Shown piece by piece: positions 25,409-33,648 of a DNA stretch of 64,000 nucleotides. Within the stretch, counting starts at the first letter, position 1; the number at the start of each line of letters is the position of its first letter. A model generated the notes under the pieces. The model had not been told where the DNA came from. It did not search any database and saw nothing but the letters and a program-made list of their open reading frames with translations. Both the position numbers and the translations under genes were made by a program. The stretch comes from Haloarcula taiwanensis (GTDB lineage: Archaea; Halobacteriota; Halobacteria; Halobacteriales; Haloarculaceae): NCBI GenBank assembly GCA_002844335.1, contig CP019154.1, forward strand, positions 1,612,001-1,676,000. Reading direction: 5' to 3'.

Positions 25409-25984
25409 TCAGAACTTTGCGGCTTGCAGCGCCAGTTCGATGTCCTGATACGGCGCATCGGTAACGCTCGGTCCGTGACCGGTGTGCATCTCCTGTAGGT
25501 CCTCGTCGACAACCGACAGCATTCGGTCGATGCTCTCGACGAGCAGGTCACGATTCCCTTCGTCGAGGTCGGTCCGGCCGAAGCTCCCGTTGGCGAACAC
25601 GAGGTCGCCGGCGAACAGGACGCCGGCGTCCGCAGAGTAGAAGCAGAGATGGTCGTTCTTGTGGCCGGGCGTGTGCAGCGCCCGGTAGCCGTGGTCGCCC
25701 AGCTGTATCGTCTCGTCGTCGGCGATAGCGTTCTCGATGCCGTCCTGCTCCGTGTCGTAGCCGTACACCGGCACGTCGAAAGCGTCGACGACGCTGTCGA
25801 GGTTCTCGACGTGGTCGTAGTGGGTGTGAGTGACGGCGATAGCGTCGATATCGTCGACGTGCTCTTTGACAGCCGACACCACGTCGAACTCGTTGCCGAC
25901 GTCGACCAGCACAGTTCGGTCCCCGGTGACGAGAAACACGTTGCTCGTGAAGGCTTGCTGCCCGCGGGCGAGATTTCGAATCAT
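25409..25984 (-). CDS. Metallo-beta-lactamase-fold hydrolase
   Basis: 191 residues. The MBL metal site THTHYDHVEN (HxHxDH) is present, with further ligands in HTPGHKND and FAGDLVF. Such enzymes are dinuclear zinc hydrolases, here closest to glyoxalase II-like or general MBL-fold hydrolases. The frame opens at 26086; ATG 26005 and ATG 25984 are both possible. I chose 25984, since the beta-strand structure of the family begins directly with MIRNLARGQQAF. It is convergent with the ATPase gene. Substrate unknown. Confidence 0.82.
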   Translation of the reverse strand: MIRNLARGQQAFTSNVFLVTGDRTVLVDVGNEFDVVSAVKEHVDDIDAIAVTHTHYDHVENLDSVVDAFDVPVYGYDTEQDGIENAIADDETIQLGDHGYRALHTPGHKNDHLCFYSADAGVLFAGDLVFANGSFGRTDLDEGNRDLLVESIDRMLSVVDEDLQEMHTGHGPSVTDAPYQDIELALQAAKF

Positions 25985-26106
25985 TACCCGCCTATTTGCC
26001 GTCATGCCGGATGTGGGTGTCGTTCTGTCACCGGTCGAGACGCGCTGCACGCCCGCACCCACAGGGCTATGTACGTGGATATGCAAACGGGGGATAGTAG
26101 AACATC

Positions 26107-26691
26107 ATGTCAGATTCGGACCTACCTGTAGTGCTTATCGTCGAAGACGAACCAGACGTTGCCGAGACGTACAAACTGTGGCTCCAACAGGAGTACGAGG
26201 TCCGCATGGCACAGAACGGCGACGAGGGCCTGGAGCAACTAGACGCGGATGTCGACGTCGTCTTGCTCGACCGGATGATGCCCGGACTCTCCGGGGACGA
26301 AGTGCTGGAACGCATTCGAGAGCGTAATCTGGGCTGTCGGGTGGCGATGGTCACCGCCGTCGAGCCGGACTTCGACATTCTGGAGATGGGCTTTGACGCA
26401 TATCTCTCGAAGCCGATCCGGAGCGAACAGCTCCACGAAACGGTCGACAATCTGCTGGACCGCTCCGAGTACGACTCCCTGCTACAGGAGTACTACGCAC
26501 TCGTCGAGAAGCAGGCAACGCTCGAAGCGACGAAGTCGAGCGCGGAGCTGGCGGAGAGCGACCAGTACGACGAACTGACCCAGAGAGTCGCGGAGATGCG
26601 AGACGATCTCTCGGACACACTCGGTGGCATCGAAGACGACTCCGATTTCATCGCGACGCTTCGCGGACTGAGCAACGATGAAGACAACTGA
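26107..26691 (+). CDS. HalX-domain response regulator
   Basis: 194 residues. The receiver domain (1-120) has the acidic pair VEDEPD, the phosphoacceptor Asp in VVLLDRMMPG (near 57), and Lys in YLSKPI. The C-terminal helical HalX domain (about 125-185, EYYALVEKQATLEATKS) is a haloarchaeal output domain thought to form a coiled coil. There is no DNA-binding domain, so the output is probably protein-protein. No kinase is adjacent. It is followed by a RecA-like ATPase gene 10 bp after its stop, which also lacks a known output. They probably form one signalling unit. Confidence 0.9.
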   Translation: MSDSDLPVVLIVEDEPDVAETYKLWLQQEYEVRMAQNGDEGLEQLDADVDVVLLDRMMPGLSGDEVLERIRERNLGCRVAMVTAVEPDFDILEMGFDAYLSKPIRSEQLHETVDNLLDRSEYDSLLQEYYALVEKQATLEATKSSAELAESDQYDELTQRVAEMRDDLSDTLGGIEDDSDFIATLRGLSNDEDN

Positions 26692-26701
26692 GCGACAAAC
26701 A

Positions 26702-27361
26702 ATGTATGATCTCACCTCAGTACTAGAGTTCGATGCGCTCAGTGAGGTCCGGTCAGGGTCCAGCATCCTGATCTCCGGCCCGGCAATGAGCGGGAAGGAC
26801 CGGCTCGCATACGATATTCTCGCCGACGGTCTACGCGAGGGGGACGGCGCGGTGGTCGTGACGACCGGTGACGGCGCAGGCAGCGTCGTCGAGGAGTTCC
26901 GGTCGCTCGTTCCCGACCTCGACGACTCCCAGCTCGGTGTCATCGACTGTCGCGGCGAGGGTGGCACGGACGAGGAGGTAATCGGCAACGCCCACGCGCA
27001 CCACGTCTCTTCGCCCGGTGACCTCACCGGCATCGGTATCGGCATCACGAAGGCGCTGGAGGGGCTGCACAATGCCGGCAACGAACAGGGCCGGCTGGCC
27101 CTCGTCTCGCTGTCGACGATGCTGACCTACACGGACAAGAAGACCGTCTTCAAGTTCTGTCACGTGCTGTCCTCGCGGCTGGATTCCGCGGGCTACATCG
27201 GCGTGTTCACCATCGACTCGGGCGCCCACGACGACCAGACCCTGCAGGTAATCAAGCAGGCGTTCGACGGGATGATCGACGTGCGCGACGCCGAGGGTGG
27301 CGGCCGAGAGGCCCGCGTGCTTGGCCTCGCCGGCGAGCCGACAGACTGGCAGGATATCTGA
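26702..27361 (+). CDS. RecA-superfamily (KaiC/RAD55-like) ATPase, HTR-like
   Basis: 219 residues. A P-loop-like SGPAMSGKDRLAYDIL at about residue 22-35, a Walker B-like LALVSLSTML and a final VLGLAG resemble the RecA/KaiC-like 'HTR-like' family of haloarchaea (DUF7504). GKD replaces GKT/S in the Walker A, so nucleotide binding may be altered. ATG 26678 overlaps the HalX stop and is an alternative start; ATG 26702 begins the protein-like part. Adjacent to the HalX regulator, this recurring pair may regulate transcription or motility, which is inference. Confidence 0.8.
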   Translation: MYDLTSVLEFDALSEVRSGSSILISGPAMSGKDRLAYDILADGLREGDGAVVVTTGDGAGSVVEEFRSLVPDLDDSQLGVIDCRGEGGTDEEVIGNAHAHHVSSPGDLTGIGIGITKALEGLHNAGNEQGRLALVSLSTMLTYTDKKTVFKFCHVLSSRLDSAGYIGVFTIDSGAHDDQTLQVIKQAFDGMIDVRDAEGGGREARVLGLAGEPTDWQDI

Positions 27362-27443
27362 GTTCGGAGCCATCCGCGGGAGGTCCGAACGCCCTGCCGG
27401 CCCGGGAAGGAAGTATTTTGCCGCTCCGGGACACCCACCCGAT

Positions 27444-28187
27444 ATGGACGTAAAGCTGCTCGAAGCGACGGACGACCCCGAGGATCTCATCTGCAAGGCA
27501 GCACGCAACGACTACAGCGACACCTCCGTCGGCAGCCAGTCGTTCGAAGCGACGATGGCCGAGGTCGACGGCGACACACTTGACGACAAAAAGGAGACGC
27601 TCATCGGGCATCTGCTCGACCACGGCCACTTCGGCCCCTTCGAACACGCGCAGGCCACCTTCGCCGTCGAAGGCGTCTCCCGCTCCTGTATGGCACAGAT
27701 CACCCGCCACCGCCACGTCTCCTTCGACGTGCAGTCGATGCGGTACGTCTCCTTCGACGACGTGGACCCAGAAGCCGTCCGCGAGGGCGAACTGGTCGTG
27801 ACACCGCCGTCCGCGACAGACCCGGACTGGATCGGCCGGAACCAACAGAAAGCGAGCGTCTCCGACGAGGAGTTCGAGAAGCGCACGGAGGTATTCAAAG
27901 ACACCATCGAGCAGGCGGTCGAGTCGTATCAGGAACTGCTCGAACTCGGAATGCCGCCGGAGGACGCCCGGTTCGTGCTGCCGATTGGCACCAGGGTGAA
28001 CATTGTGATGTCGATGAACGCCCGGATGCTGATGCACGTCGCGGATATGCGAGCGGCGGCAGACGCACAGTGGGAAATCCGGGAGATGACCGAGGAGATG
28101 CTCGACCTGGCGGCCGACTGGTGTCCCAAGACCTTCGAGTACTACGAACGGGAGATGAAGGGACGCAAGAACCGGCTCGCGCCCTGA
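27444..28187 (+). CDS. thyX: FAD-dependent thymidylate synthase ThyX
   Basis: 247 residues. It methylates dUMP to dTMP with methylenetetrahydrofolate and NAD(P)H through FAD. The ThyX signature RHRxxSxxxxSxR is exact (RHRHVSFDVQSMR), and the C-terminal RFVLPIGTRVNIVMSMNAR block gives the second FAD site. A TATA-like AGTATTTT lies about 30 nt before the ATG, so it is probably leaderless. The frame upstream to 27297 is a continuation into the preceding gene's 3' end and is not used. Cytoplasmic, tetramer expected from the family. Confidence 0.95.
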   Translation: MDVKLLEATDDPEDLICKAARNDYSDTSVGSQSFEATMAEVDGDTLDDKKETLIGHLLDHGHFGPFEHAQATFAVEGVSRSCMAQITRHRHVSFDVQSMRYVSFDDVDPEAVREGELVVTPPSATDPDWIGRNQQKASVSDEEFEKRTEVFKDTIEQAVESYQELLELGMPPEDARFVLPIGTRVNIVMSMNARMLMHVADMRAAADAQWEIREMTEEMLDLAADWCPKTFEYYEREMKGRKNRLAP

Positions 28188-28261
28188 CGTATCTGGGACC
28201 CCGCACGGCGATTCAGCGCGGCTGTCTCCGGCCGTTGGCATCGACGATTGTTGAATCGGCC

Positions 28262-28333
28262 TTGATACTCACAACGGTAATGGCAAGACGTAAGTCGTTT
28301 TCTTGCGTATACGGTCGGATTTCAGAGTATCAA
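28262..28333. repeat. 9-bp inverted repeat with 54-bp loop
   Basis: TTGATACTC (28262-28270) and GAGTATCAA (28325-28333) are perfect complements within the AT-rich gap after thyX. They could form a stem in RNA or a site for a dimeric regulator. Confidence 0.35.
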
Positions 28334-28385
28334 AAGACGAAACGAGTACGACACATTCATTACCGCACATCCTAGATGAACAATT

Positions 28386-28559
28386 GTGTCTTACGAGGTT
28401 GAACGTCCCACCCGTCGGTCGGGAACTGCGTCTGATGTGATGTGTGCTGTCGACGATGTCGACGGCCAGCAGCGGTTCGTCATCGCCGATATTGCCCACG
28501 ATGACACCTGGATTTCGATGGTAGCGGACGAGACCTGTACACTTACAGCCTGGCGATAG
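28386..28559 (+). CDS. Small haloarchaeal protein (DUF7556-type)
   Basis: 57 residues from a GTG at 28386 (a TTG in another frame is adjacent). The order TRRSGTASDVMCAVDD, RFVIADIAHDDTWISM and a closing LTAWR matches a small haloarchaeal family that I recall as DUF7556. No known function. Codon use and acidity fit a real gene, although it is short. It precedes the aIF2-beta gene by 52 bp on the same strand. Confidence 0.7.
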   Translation: MSYEVERPTRRSGTASDVMCAVDDVDGQQRFVIADIAHDDTWISMVADETCTLTAWR

Positions 28560-28611
28560 CGGACGACCACTGGCTGAAAAGTTTTTGGTGGCTGCTCTGT
28601 GACGTTGGAGT

Positions 28612-29016
28612 ATGGAATACGACGATATGCTCGACCGGGCGATGGAGGAAACGCCGGATATCGACGGCACAGGTGAACGGTTCGAGGTCCCGGACCCGGA
28701 TGTCCGACAGGAGGGGAACGTCACCGTCTACGAGAACTTCCAGTCGACGTGTTCCCGACTCGGACGCGAGGACGACCACGTGATGAAGTTCCTGCAGAAC
28801 GACCTCGGGACGAGTGGCCACATCGACGAGAGCGGGCGGGCGCGGTTGACCGGCGAGTTCGACGCCGACCGTATCGAGGCGTCCATCGACGAGTACGTCG
28901 AGGAGTTCGTGCTCTGCTCGGAGTGTGGACTGCCGGACACGCAACTGGAACGGGAACAGGGCGCGCTGTTGCTCCGCTGTGAGGCATGCGGCGCACGCTC
29001 GGCAACAAGCGAGTAG
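28612..29016 (+). CDS. eif2b: Translation initiation factor aIF2 subunit beta
   Basis: 134 residues, the normal length for archaeal IF2-beta. An N-terminal helix contacts aIF2-gamma (MLDRAMEETPD), the alpha/beta core holds MKFLQNDLGTSGHID, and a C-terminal zinc ribbon has CSECGLPDTQ and CEACGARS. Part of the heterotrimer that brings Met-tRNAi to the ribosome. A T-rich AAAAGTTTTTGG (about 28577-28588) precedes the ATG by about 28 nt and may be its promoter. Cytoplasmic. Its stop abuts the next gene, which is on the other strand. Confidence 0.95.
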   Translation: MEYDDMLDRAMEETPDIDGTGERFEVPDPDVRQEGNVTVYENFQSTCSRLGREDDHVMKFLQNDLGTSGHIDESGRARLTGEFDADRIEASIDEYVEEFVLCSECGLPDTQLEREQGALLLRCEACGARSATSE

Positions 29017-29196
29017 TTACTGCAGTCCTTTCAGCGTCTGCAAGTCGTTTTCCGTGCGGGTAAAAACAGCGAGCCGATGGCTCGCATGACAGTTCGGGCA
29101 GTGGAACGTCGTGTCGTGTCGCGGCAAATCTGTCGGCGTCGACTCCCAGTCTTTCTTACACTCGGGACAGAGCAATCGGACGTACGCTTCTTCCAT
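29017..29196 (-). CDS. Small zinc-ribbon protein (DUF7836-type)
   Basis: 59 residues. Two CxxC knuckles, CPECKKDW and CPNCHASHRL, build a zinc ribbon covering nearly the whole chain. Similar short haloarchaeal proteins are widespread with no assigned role; I recall DUF7836. The TAA stop directly abuts the aIF2-beta stop, so the genes are tail to tail. ATG at 29194-29196. Nucleic acid or protein binding is plausible from the fold. Confidence 0.78.
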   Translation of the reverse strand: MEEAYVRLLCPECKKDWESTPTDLPRHDTTFHCPNCHASHRLAVFTRTENDLQTLKGLQ

Positions 29197-29269
29197 GTAT
29201 GTTACTCACACACATATCCGATGATTAAAAGCCTTGGCGTCTCCCCATAAGTCTGCCTTCACCCGGGCG

Positions 29270-30238
29270 TCAGGCCGGGAGGTCCTCGGCTTCGAGGAGT
29301 TCCTTGTACCGGTTTCGGATTGTCACTTCGGAGATGTCAGCGACGTCGCTGACCTGACTCTGCGTGACTTTCTCGTTTGTCAGCAACGCGGCGGCGTAGA
29401 CGGCTGCAGCGGCGATGCCGACCGGCGACTTGCCGGAGAGCATCCCGGACTGACGAGCGCCTTCGACGAGGTCGCGGGCCTGTCGCTGAGTCTCCTCGCT
29501 GAGGTCAAGGTCGGAGATGAACCGCGGGAGGTAGTGTTCCGGGTCTGCCGGCTGGACTTCGAGGCTGAGTTCCCGGACGATATAGCGGTAAGTCCGTGTG
29601 AGCTCCATCTTTTCGACGCGGGAGACGCGGGCCATCTCGTCGAGCGACCGGGGGTTTCCAGCCATGCGGGCAGCCGCGTACAGGGCGGACGTGGCGACGC
29701 CCTCGATGGAACGGCCCGGGAGCAGATCGTCACCGAGTGCGCGGCGATAGATGACGCTGGCCGTCTCACGGACGTTCTGGGGCAGGCCCAGCGCAGAGGC
29801 CATGCGGTCGATTTCGCCAAGCGCCTGCTTGAGGTTACGCTCCTTGGAGTCGCGGGTCCGGAACCGCTCGTTCCAGGTCCGGAGCCGCTGCATCTTCTGG
29901 CGCTGCTCGCTGGAGAGGGAGCGCCCGTAGGCGTCCTTGTTCTGCCAGCCGATGTTCGTCGAGAGGCCCTTGTCGTGCATCATGTTTGTCGTCGGCGCGC
30001 CGACGCGGGACTTGCGGTCCTTCTCGGCGGAATTGAATGCACGCCATTCCGGGCCGCGGTCAATCTCGTCCTCTTCGATGACCAGTCCACAGTCTTCACA
30101 GACTGTTTCGCCATGCTCGGCGTCGGTAACGACGTTGCCACTACATTCGGGACAGGTCTCTACAGCCTCCTGTTCCGTCGGTTCGGTTATTTTCTCGTCT
30201 CGCTCTCGTGTGTTTGTCCGCGTTGTTGATTCACTCAT
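29270..30238 (-). CDS. tfb: Transcription initiation factor TFB
   Basis: 322 residues. It bridges TBP-TATA complexes and RNA polymerase. The N-terminal zinc ribbon has CPECSGNVV and CEDCGLVIEE, the B-finger/linker contains RGPEWRAF, and two cyclin-like repeats follow (about 125-215 and 220-315), with SIEGVATSALYAAAR and SPVGIAAAAVYAAA as corresponding helices. Haloarchaea have several TFBs with distinct regulons; which paralogue this is cannot be told here. A strong TATA/BRE lies at 30319-30335, giving a leader of about 60 nt. Confidence 0.96.
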   Translation of the reverse strand: MSESTTRTNTRERDEKITEPTEQEAVETCPECSGNVVTDAEHGETVCEDCGLVIEEDEIDRGPEWRAFNSAEKDRKSRVGAPTTNMMHDKGLSTNIGWQNKDAYGRSLSSEQRQKMQRLRTWNERFRTRDSKERNLKQALGEIDRMASALGLPQNVRETASVIYRRALGDDLLPGRSIEGVATSALYAAARMAGNPRSLDEMARVSRVEKMELTRTYRYIVRELSLEVQPADPEHYLPRFISDLDLSEETQRQARDLVEGARQSGMLSGKSPVGIAAAAVYAAALLTNEKVTQSQVSDVADISEVTIRNRYKELLEAEDLPA

Positions 30239-30715
30239 GATTGGGAGTCCTGTTCTGCCGGGTGCAGAAATTTTAATATTGGTTGGGGAACTGTCTTACC
30301 CTATAGTTAGTTCGTAAAGTATATAAACCTTTCGCCGCTTTTTCCCTCGAACCGCAATACAACGGCATGATAGGTTTCACCATGGCTCGCTGTAAGGGTA
30401 TATAATTTTGGCGGTCGTCTCCGACTCCCGTGTGTAGCGCACAAATCGGGGGGCCGCAACATCGTGTGACTCTGTCGGTGTACTGCAGAACAACCGCCGC
30501 CTTGCTGCTACAGTCACCCCGATTCAGTCGGAGACAGCGAATGGGCCCCGAAATTATCGGGCCAGTGGGAGTCACAGTGTGGTTCCGCACATCGTGGAGG
30601 GGTGATGAGGTGTAAAGAACGATGTTACCAGTCACTACATTTTAGTTACATATACATTCCAGATACGTACAGCAAGGACGGTGACATCCTGTTTGGGAAG
30701 TATCGCTGCGACCGC
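30239..30715. other. Non-coding region upstream of tfb
   Basis: 477 bp, AT-rich near tfb. It has the tfb TATA/BRE (30319-30335), a second TATA-like TATATAATTTT (30399-30409, usable from either strand) and a hairpin (CCCGA, AATTA, TCGGG at 30547-30561). No convincing coding frame; a 61-residue basic ORF from GTG 30430 is discussed under rejected items. Confidence 0.5.
30319..30335 (-). promoter_or_regulatory. TATA and BRE of tfb
   Basis: On the minus strand CGAAAGG followed by TTTATATAC forms a textbook archaeal BRE/TATA pair, placing transcription start near 30299 and leaving a leader of about 60 nt before the tfb ATG. Confidence 0.7.
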
Positions 30716-31018
30716 TCAATCGAGCGAGATCCACGCCAGAAACAGCAGCCCACCCAGTTCCAGTATCGCGACAAACGTCATCGCGCGGCCGGCGACAGGG
30801 GCGGCGTTTCGTAACAACACGGCGACCTCTGGGTCAAGCACGTAGTAGTAGACGGACAGGCAGTTCTCGGCGAGCAACAGGAACCCGAAAACCGTCAGTC
30901 CGAGTGCGTGTTTCGAGCCCACCGACAGGTAGTTGCGGGCCCAGACAGATAGCAACGCAAGCAGCACCACGACGTTGAGCGCAGACGCGACACTTGCCGC
31001 GGTCATCCAGACTGCCAT
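30716..31018 (-). CDS. Three-helix membrane protein (DUF7521-type)
   Basis: 100 residues with three predicted membrane helices (about 5-27, 37-60, 72-97). YLSVGSKHALGLTVFGFLLL and LAENCLSVYYY are blocks of a haloarchaeal family that I recall as DUF7521. These nearly always follow a winged-helix regulator gene, as here (55 bp downstream of it). Probably a partner or target of that regulator; function unknown. Confidence 0.82.
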   Translation of the reverse strand: MAVWMTAASVASALNVVVLLALLSVWARNYLSVGSKHALGLTVFGFLLLAENCLSVYYYVLDPEVAVLLRNAAPVAGRAMTFVAILELGGLLFLAWISLD

Positions 31019-31073
31019 CTGTCCCCTCCTATGCCGGCTCGTGGTAAAACTCCATGCTCGATTTCAGCCATTG

Positions 31074-31373
31074 TCACTCTATCTCCGCAATGATTTCTTC
31101 GATGGTGTCCCAGTACTGTTCAGTCCTGTCCGTCAGCGTGTAGACGGACCCGTAGTCGCCGCCGGTGTTGTCGACAACGCCATTGTCCAACAACACGTCG
31201 AGGTGATGCCGGACAGTTTTGTAGTCGAGGTCGAGGTCCTCCGCGAGTTGGTTGGCATTCCGAGGCCGTCGCTTGAGGGCTTTGAGGATACGGGCTCTGT
31301 TTGGCCCCCCACGGGTCCCTGAAAGAACATACCAGAGGACACCCTCCATCAGCGGACTCAACTCTCCGGGCAC
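31074..31373 (-). CDS. Winged helix-turn-helix transcription regulator
   Basis: About 99 residues. The wHTH has ARILKALKRRPRNANQLAEDL (helix 2 and turn), then DYKTVRHHLDVL as recognition helix and VYTLT as the wing, an ArsR-like layout. There are no metal-binding Cys. GTG at 31373, 7 nt after AGAGGAT, is my choice; an ATG at 31436 would add 21 residues that do not look like the family. Encoded directly before a DUF7521-type membrane protein on the same strand, a frequent haloarchaeal pair. Ligand unknown. Confidence 0.82.
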   Translation of the reverse strand: MPGELSPLMEGVLWYVLSGTRGGPNRARILKALKRRPRNANQLAEDLDLDYKTVRHHLDVLLDNGVVDNTGGDYGSVYTLTDRTEQYWDTIEEIIAEIE

Positions 31374-31549
31374 ACGTATATCCTCTGGCCAACTCCATGA
31401 TAGCTGCCTACGACCGAAACCAGGGCGGCTATGCATCAGCGGACGCAGCGGGACCCGGGTCGACCCGGCTGGACAAAAAGGAGGTGGTCGTCGGAGGAGG
31501 GCCGTTCTGGTTTGCTGTCATACCCACGCAAACTGTGGTGTGCGCCGGG

Positions 31550-32071
31550 CTATGGAAGCAAGACACCAGTGCCATCGACGTTGTCGCCGTTGATGGCGTG
31601 AATGTACCCGTTTGAGGCTTCGATGTTCGTGTCGACGATGGTGGCCTGGCCGCCGTTGAGGACGGTCCCGTCCACATCTATTTTCGCTCCGTTGAGTGTC
31701 GGCACCTGATCGGAGGTAGTGACCGACTCGGCGTCGCGACGACCCGGTGCCACGTGGTACGTGAGGATTTCGGCGAGGTCGTCTCGTTCCAAGAGTTCGT
31801 CCTTGCTAATACCTAAGACGTGCAGCAAGTTTTCGAACGCCGTATTAGTGGGCGCAAACACGGTCAGTTGTCTGTTTCCGTCGAGTGTCGCCACAAGGCC
31901 TGCTTCGCCCAGTGCCTCAACCAAGATCGTGAATCGGTCGTCATTCGAGGCAATGTCGGCAATTGTCTCGCCGTCTCTCGGCGGCGCGGCGCTCGCGGCA
32001 CCGACGCACCCGACTGCGACTGCTGTTCCGGCACCGATACTCCGCAGGACACTGCGCCTGGTCTGTTTCAT
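31550..32071 (-). CDS. Exported fasciclin-domain protein
   Basis: 173 residues. The leader TRRSVLRSIGAGTAVAV has a twin-arginine, Tat-type pattern and ends near AASA. One fasciclin (FAS1) domain fills the rest: IADIASNDDRFTILVEAL, the H1 block LTVFAPTNTAFENL, and the H2 region YHVAPGR. FAS1 proteins mediate adhesion or bind extracellular ligands. Cell-surface or secreted. No anchor or S-layer motif is visible. Neighbours on both sides are unrelated small genes. Upstream region is AT-rich but shows no clear TATA. Confidence 0.9.
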   Translation of the reverse strand: MKQTRRSVLRSIGAGTAVAVGCVGAASAAPPRDGETIADIASNDDRFTILVEALGEAGLVATLDGNRQLTVFAPTNTAFENLLHVLGISKDELLERDDLAEILTYHVAPGRRDAESVTTSDQVPTLNGAKIDVDGTVLNGGQATIVDTNIEASNGYIHAINGDNVDGTGVLLP

Positions 32072-32147
32072 GATGTGACCCGGGAGATTCGGAGGACTGT
32101 TGACACTTAACCGATTGCCGAACTGAGACCCAAATTAGACCATAGTT

Positions 32148-32432
32148 TCAGACCGTAAACAGATGTCCTTCGGTCGGGACATCAAAGAGCCCGATACGTG
32201 CGCCCGCGTCCAGCCACGCGTGCCCGTACGAAAACGACGCCAGCGCGTTCACGAGGTCGTCGTCGTCTCTAAAGTGACGCCCATCTTCAAGATACGACGA
32301 CGCCATCTCCTCGCACTCCAGAGCGGCGTCGTGCATCGGCGTTCCATCTGGAGGAGCGACTGATGCCGCGTCAAGTGCTTCGGCAAGCAGTCCCTCGTAC
32401 CGGTCGGTTTTCTCTTCGAGGTCGGCGGCCAT
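32148..32432 (-). CDS. DUF357-family protein
   Basis: 94 residues, helical and acidic. LEEKTDRYEGLLAEAL and DGRHFRDDDDLVNALASFSY followed by GHAWLDAGARIGLF match the archaeal DUF357 family of helical proteins, often near RNA-related or DNA-related genes. The start at ATG 32432 is chosen because homologues begin there; upstream codons to 32501 are basic and unlike the family. It diverges from the thioredoxin reductase gene with about 100 bp between them. Role unknown. Confidence 0.8.
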   Translation of the reverse strand: MAADLEEKTDRYEGLLAEALDAASVAPPDGTPMHDAALECEEMASSYLEDGRHFRDDDDLVNALASFSYGHAWLDAGARIGLFDVPTEGHLFTV

Positions 32433-32502
32433 ACCCCCAGCGAGCGGCGGCAGCGGCCTAAGCGTGTCGTCACGGTTCGAGTTCGGCGCACGACAACACA
32501 AG

Positions 32503-32510
32503 CTAAATAC
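32503..32510 (+). promoter_or_regulatory. TATA box of the thioredoxin reductase gene
   Basis: CTAAATAC is centred 27 nt before the ATG at 32534, which predicts a leaderless transcript. Confidence 0.55.
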
Positions 32511-32533
32511 GGCCTAGTAGTCTAACTTGGCTA

Positions 32534-33583
32534 ATGACAGAATCGGTCGAACACCGACGACTCATCGTCGCTGGAACGGGCGCAGCGGGACTGACAGCGG
32601 CTATCTACGCCGCCAGAAGCAACAATGACCCACTCGTTCTGGAAGGCGACGAACCCGGCGGGCAGCTCACGCTGACCAGCGAAGTCGAGAACTTCCCCGG
32701 CTTCCCGGAGGGCCTCTCCGGTCCGGACCTCATCAATAACATGAAAGAACAGGCCCAGCGCTTCGGCGCTGAACTCGAACACGGTATCGTCGCCGACATC
32801 GACGACAGCGAACGGCCGTTCCGCGTGGAACTGTCGAACGGCGATGTCTACACCTGCGACGCGTTCATCGCCGCTTCCGGGGCCAGCGCCCGCACGCTGG
32901 GCGTCCCCGGCGAGGACGAGCTGATGGGCTATGGCGTCTCGACGTGTGCGACCTGTGACGGCGCGTTCTTCCGCGGCGAGGACATGCTCGTCGTCGGCGG
33001 CGGCGACGCAGCCATGGAGGAGGCCCACTTCCTTACGAAGTTCGCCGACACCGTCTACATCGCGCACCGCCGCGAGGAGTTCCGCGCCGAGGACTACTGG
33101 ATCGACCGCGTTCAGCAGAAGGTCGACGAGGGCGAAATCGAGATCATGCGGAACACCGAACTGCTGGAGATGCACGGCTCCCCCGAGGACGGGGTCGACC
33201 ACGTCACCCTCGCACAGAACGACGAGGGCCATCCCAGCGAGAAGCTCGACGACGACGGGACCGAGAGCTTCGACTTCGACGTGGGTGCGGTCTTCATCGC
33301 TATCGGCCATACGCCGAACACCGACTATCTCGAAGACACCGGCGTCGAACTGGACGACACTGGCTACATCCAGACCCACGGCGGCACCGGCGGCGACCAG
33401 ACCGCGACCGACGTGGACGGTATCTTCGGTGCCGGCGACGTGGTCGACTACCACTACCAGCAGGCCGTCACCGCCGCCGGGATGGGCTGTAAGGCCGCCA
33501 TCGACGCCGACGAGTACCTCGAATCCCGGGCCGAGGCCGCCGCCGAGGCGGAGTCCGAGGCTGCGGCAGAAGCCGACGACTAG
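32534..33583 (+). CDS. trxB: Thioredoxin reductase-like FAD/NAD(P)H oxidoreductase
   Basis: 349 residues. The FAD-binding GTGAAGLTAAIYAARS starts the protein, the redox-active CATC sits in the second domain (near residue 140) in the thioredoxin reductase position, then the NAD(P) loop VVGGGDAAMEEA and the late IFGAGDV. It should reduce thioredoxins or related proteins using NAD(P)H and FAD. A highly charged Ala/Glu tail (about 20 residues) is a haloarchaeal extension. Preceded by a TATA box at 27 nt. Partner thioredoxins could include the protein at 19840, which is only a suggestion. Confidence 0.93.
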   Translation: MTESVEHRRLIVAGTGAAGLTAAIYAARSNNDPLVLEGDEPGGQLTLTSEVENFPGFPEGLSGPDLINNMKEQAQRFGAELEHGIVADIDDSERPFRVELSNGDVYTCDAFIAASGASARTLGVPGEDELMGYGVSTCATCDGAFFRGEDMLVVGGGDAAMEEAHFLTKFADTVYIAHRREEFRAEDYWIDRVQQKVDEGEIEIMRNTELLEMHGSPEDGVDHVTLAQNDEGHPSEKLDDDGTESFDFDVGAVFIAIGHTPNTDYLEDTGVELDDTGYIQTHGGTGGDQTATDVDGIFGAGDVVDYHYQQAVTAAGMGCKAAIDADEYLESRAEAAAEAESEAAAEADD

Positions 33584-33648
33584 CGGTTCTGTTTCGCTGT
33601 CGTCGCTACATCCACAGACCCTTTAGGATAGCCCCCTGAGTCGGTGGC

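Noticed and set aside
30430..30615. 61-residue plus-strand ORF from GTG with a TATA box 28 nt upstream
   Set aside because: The predicted protein is basic and Arg-rich, unlike nearly all haloarchaeal proteins, and has no recognisable fold. The TATA may serve an RNA or the opposite strand.
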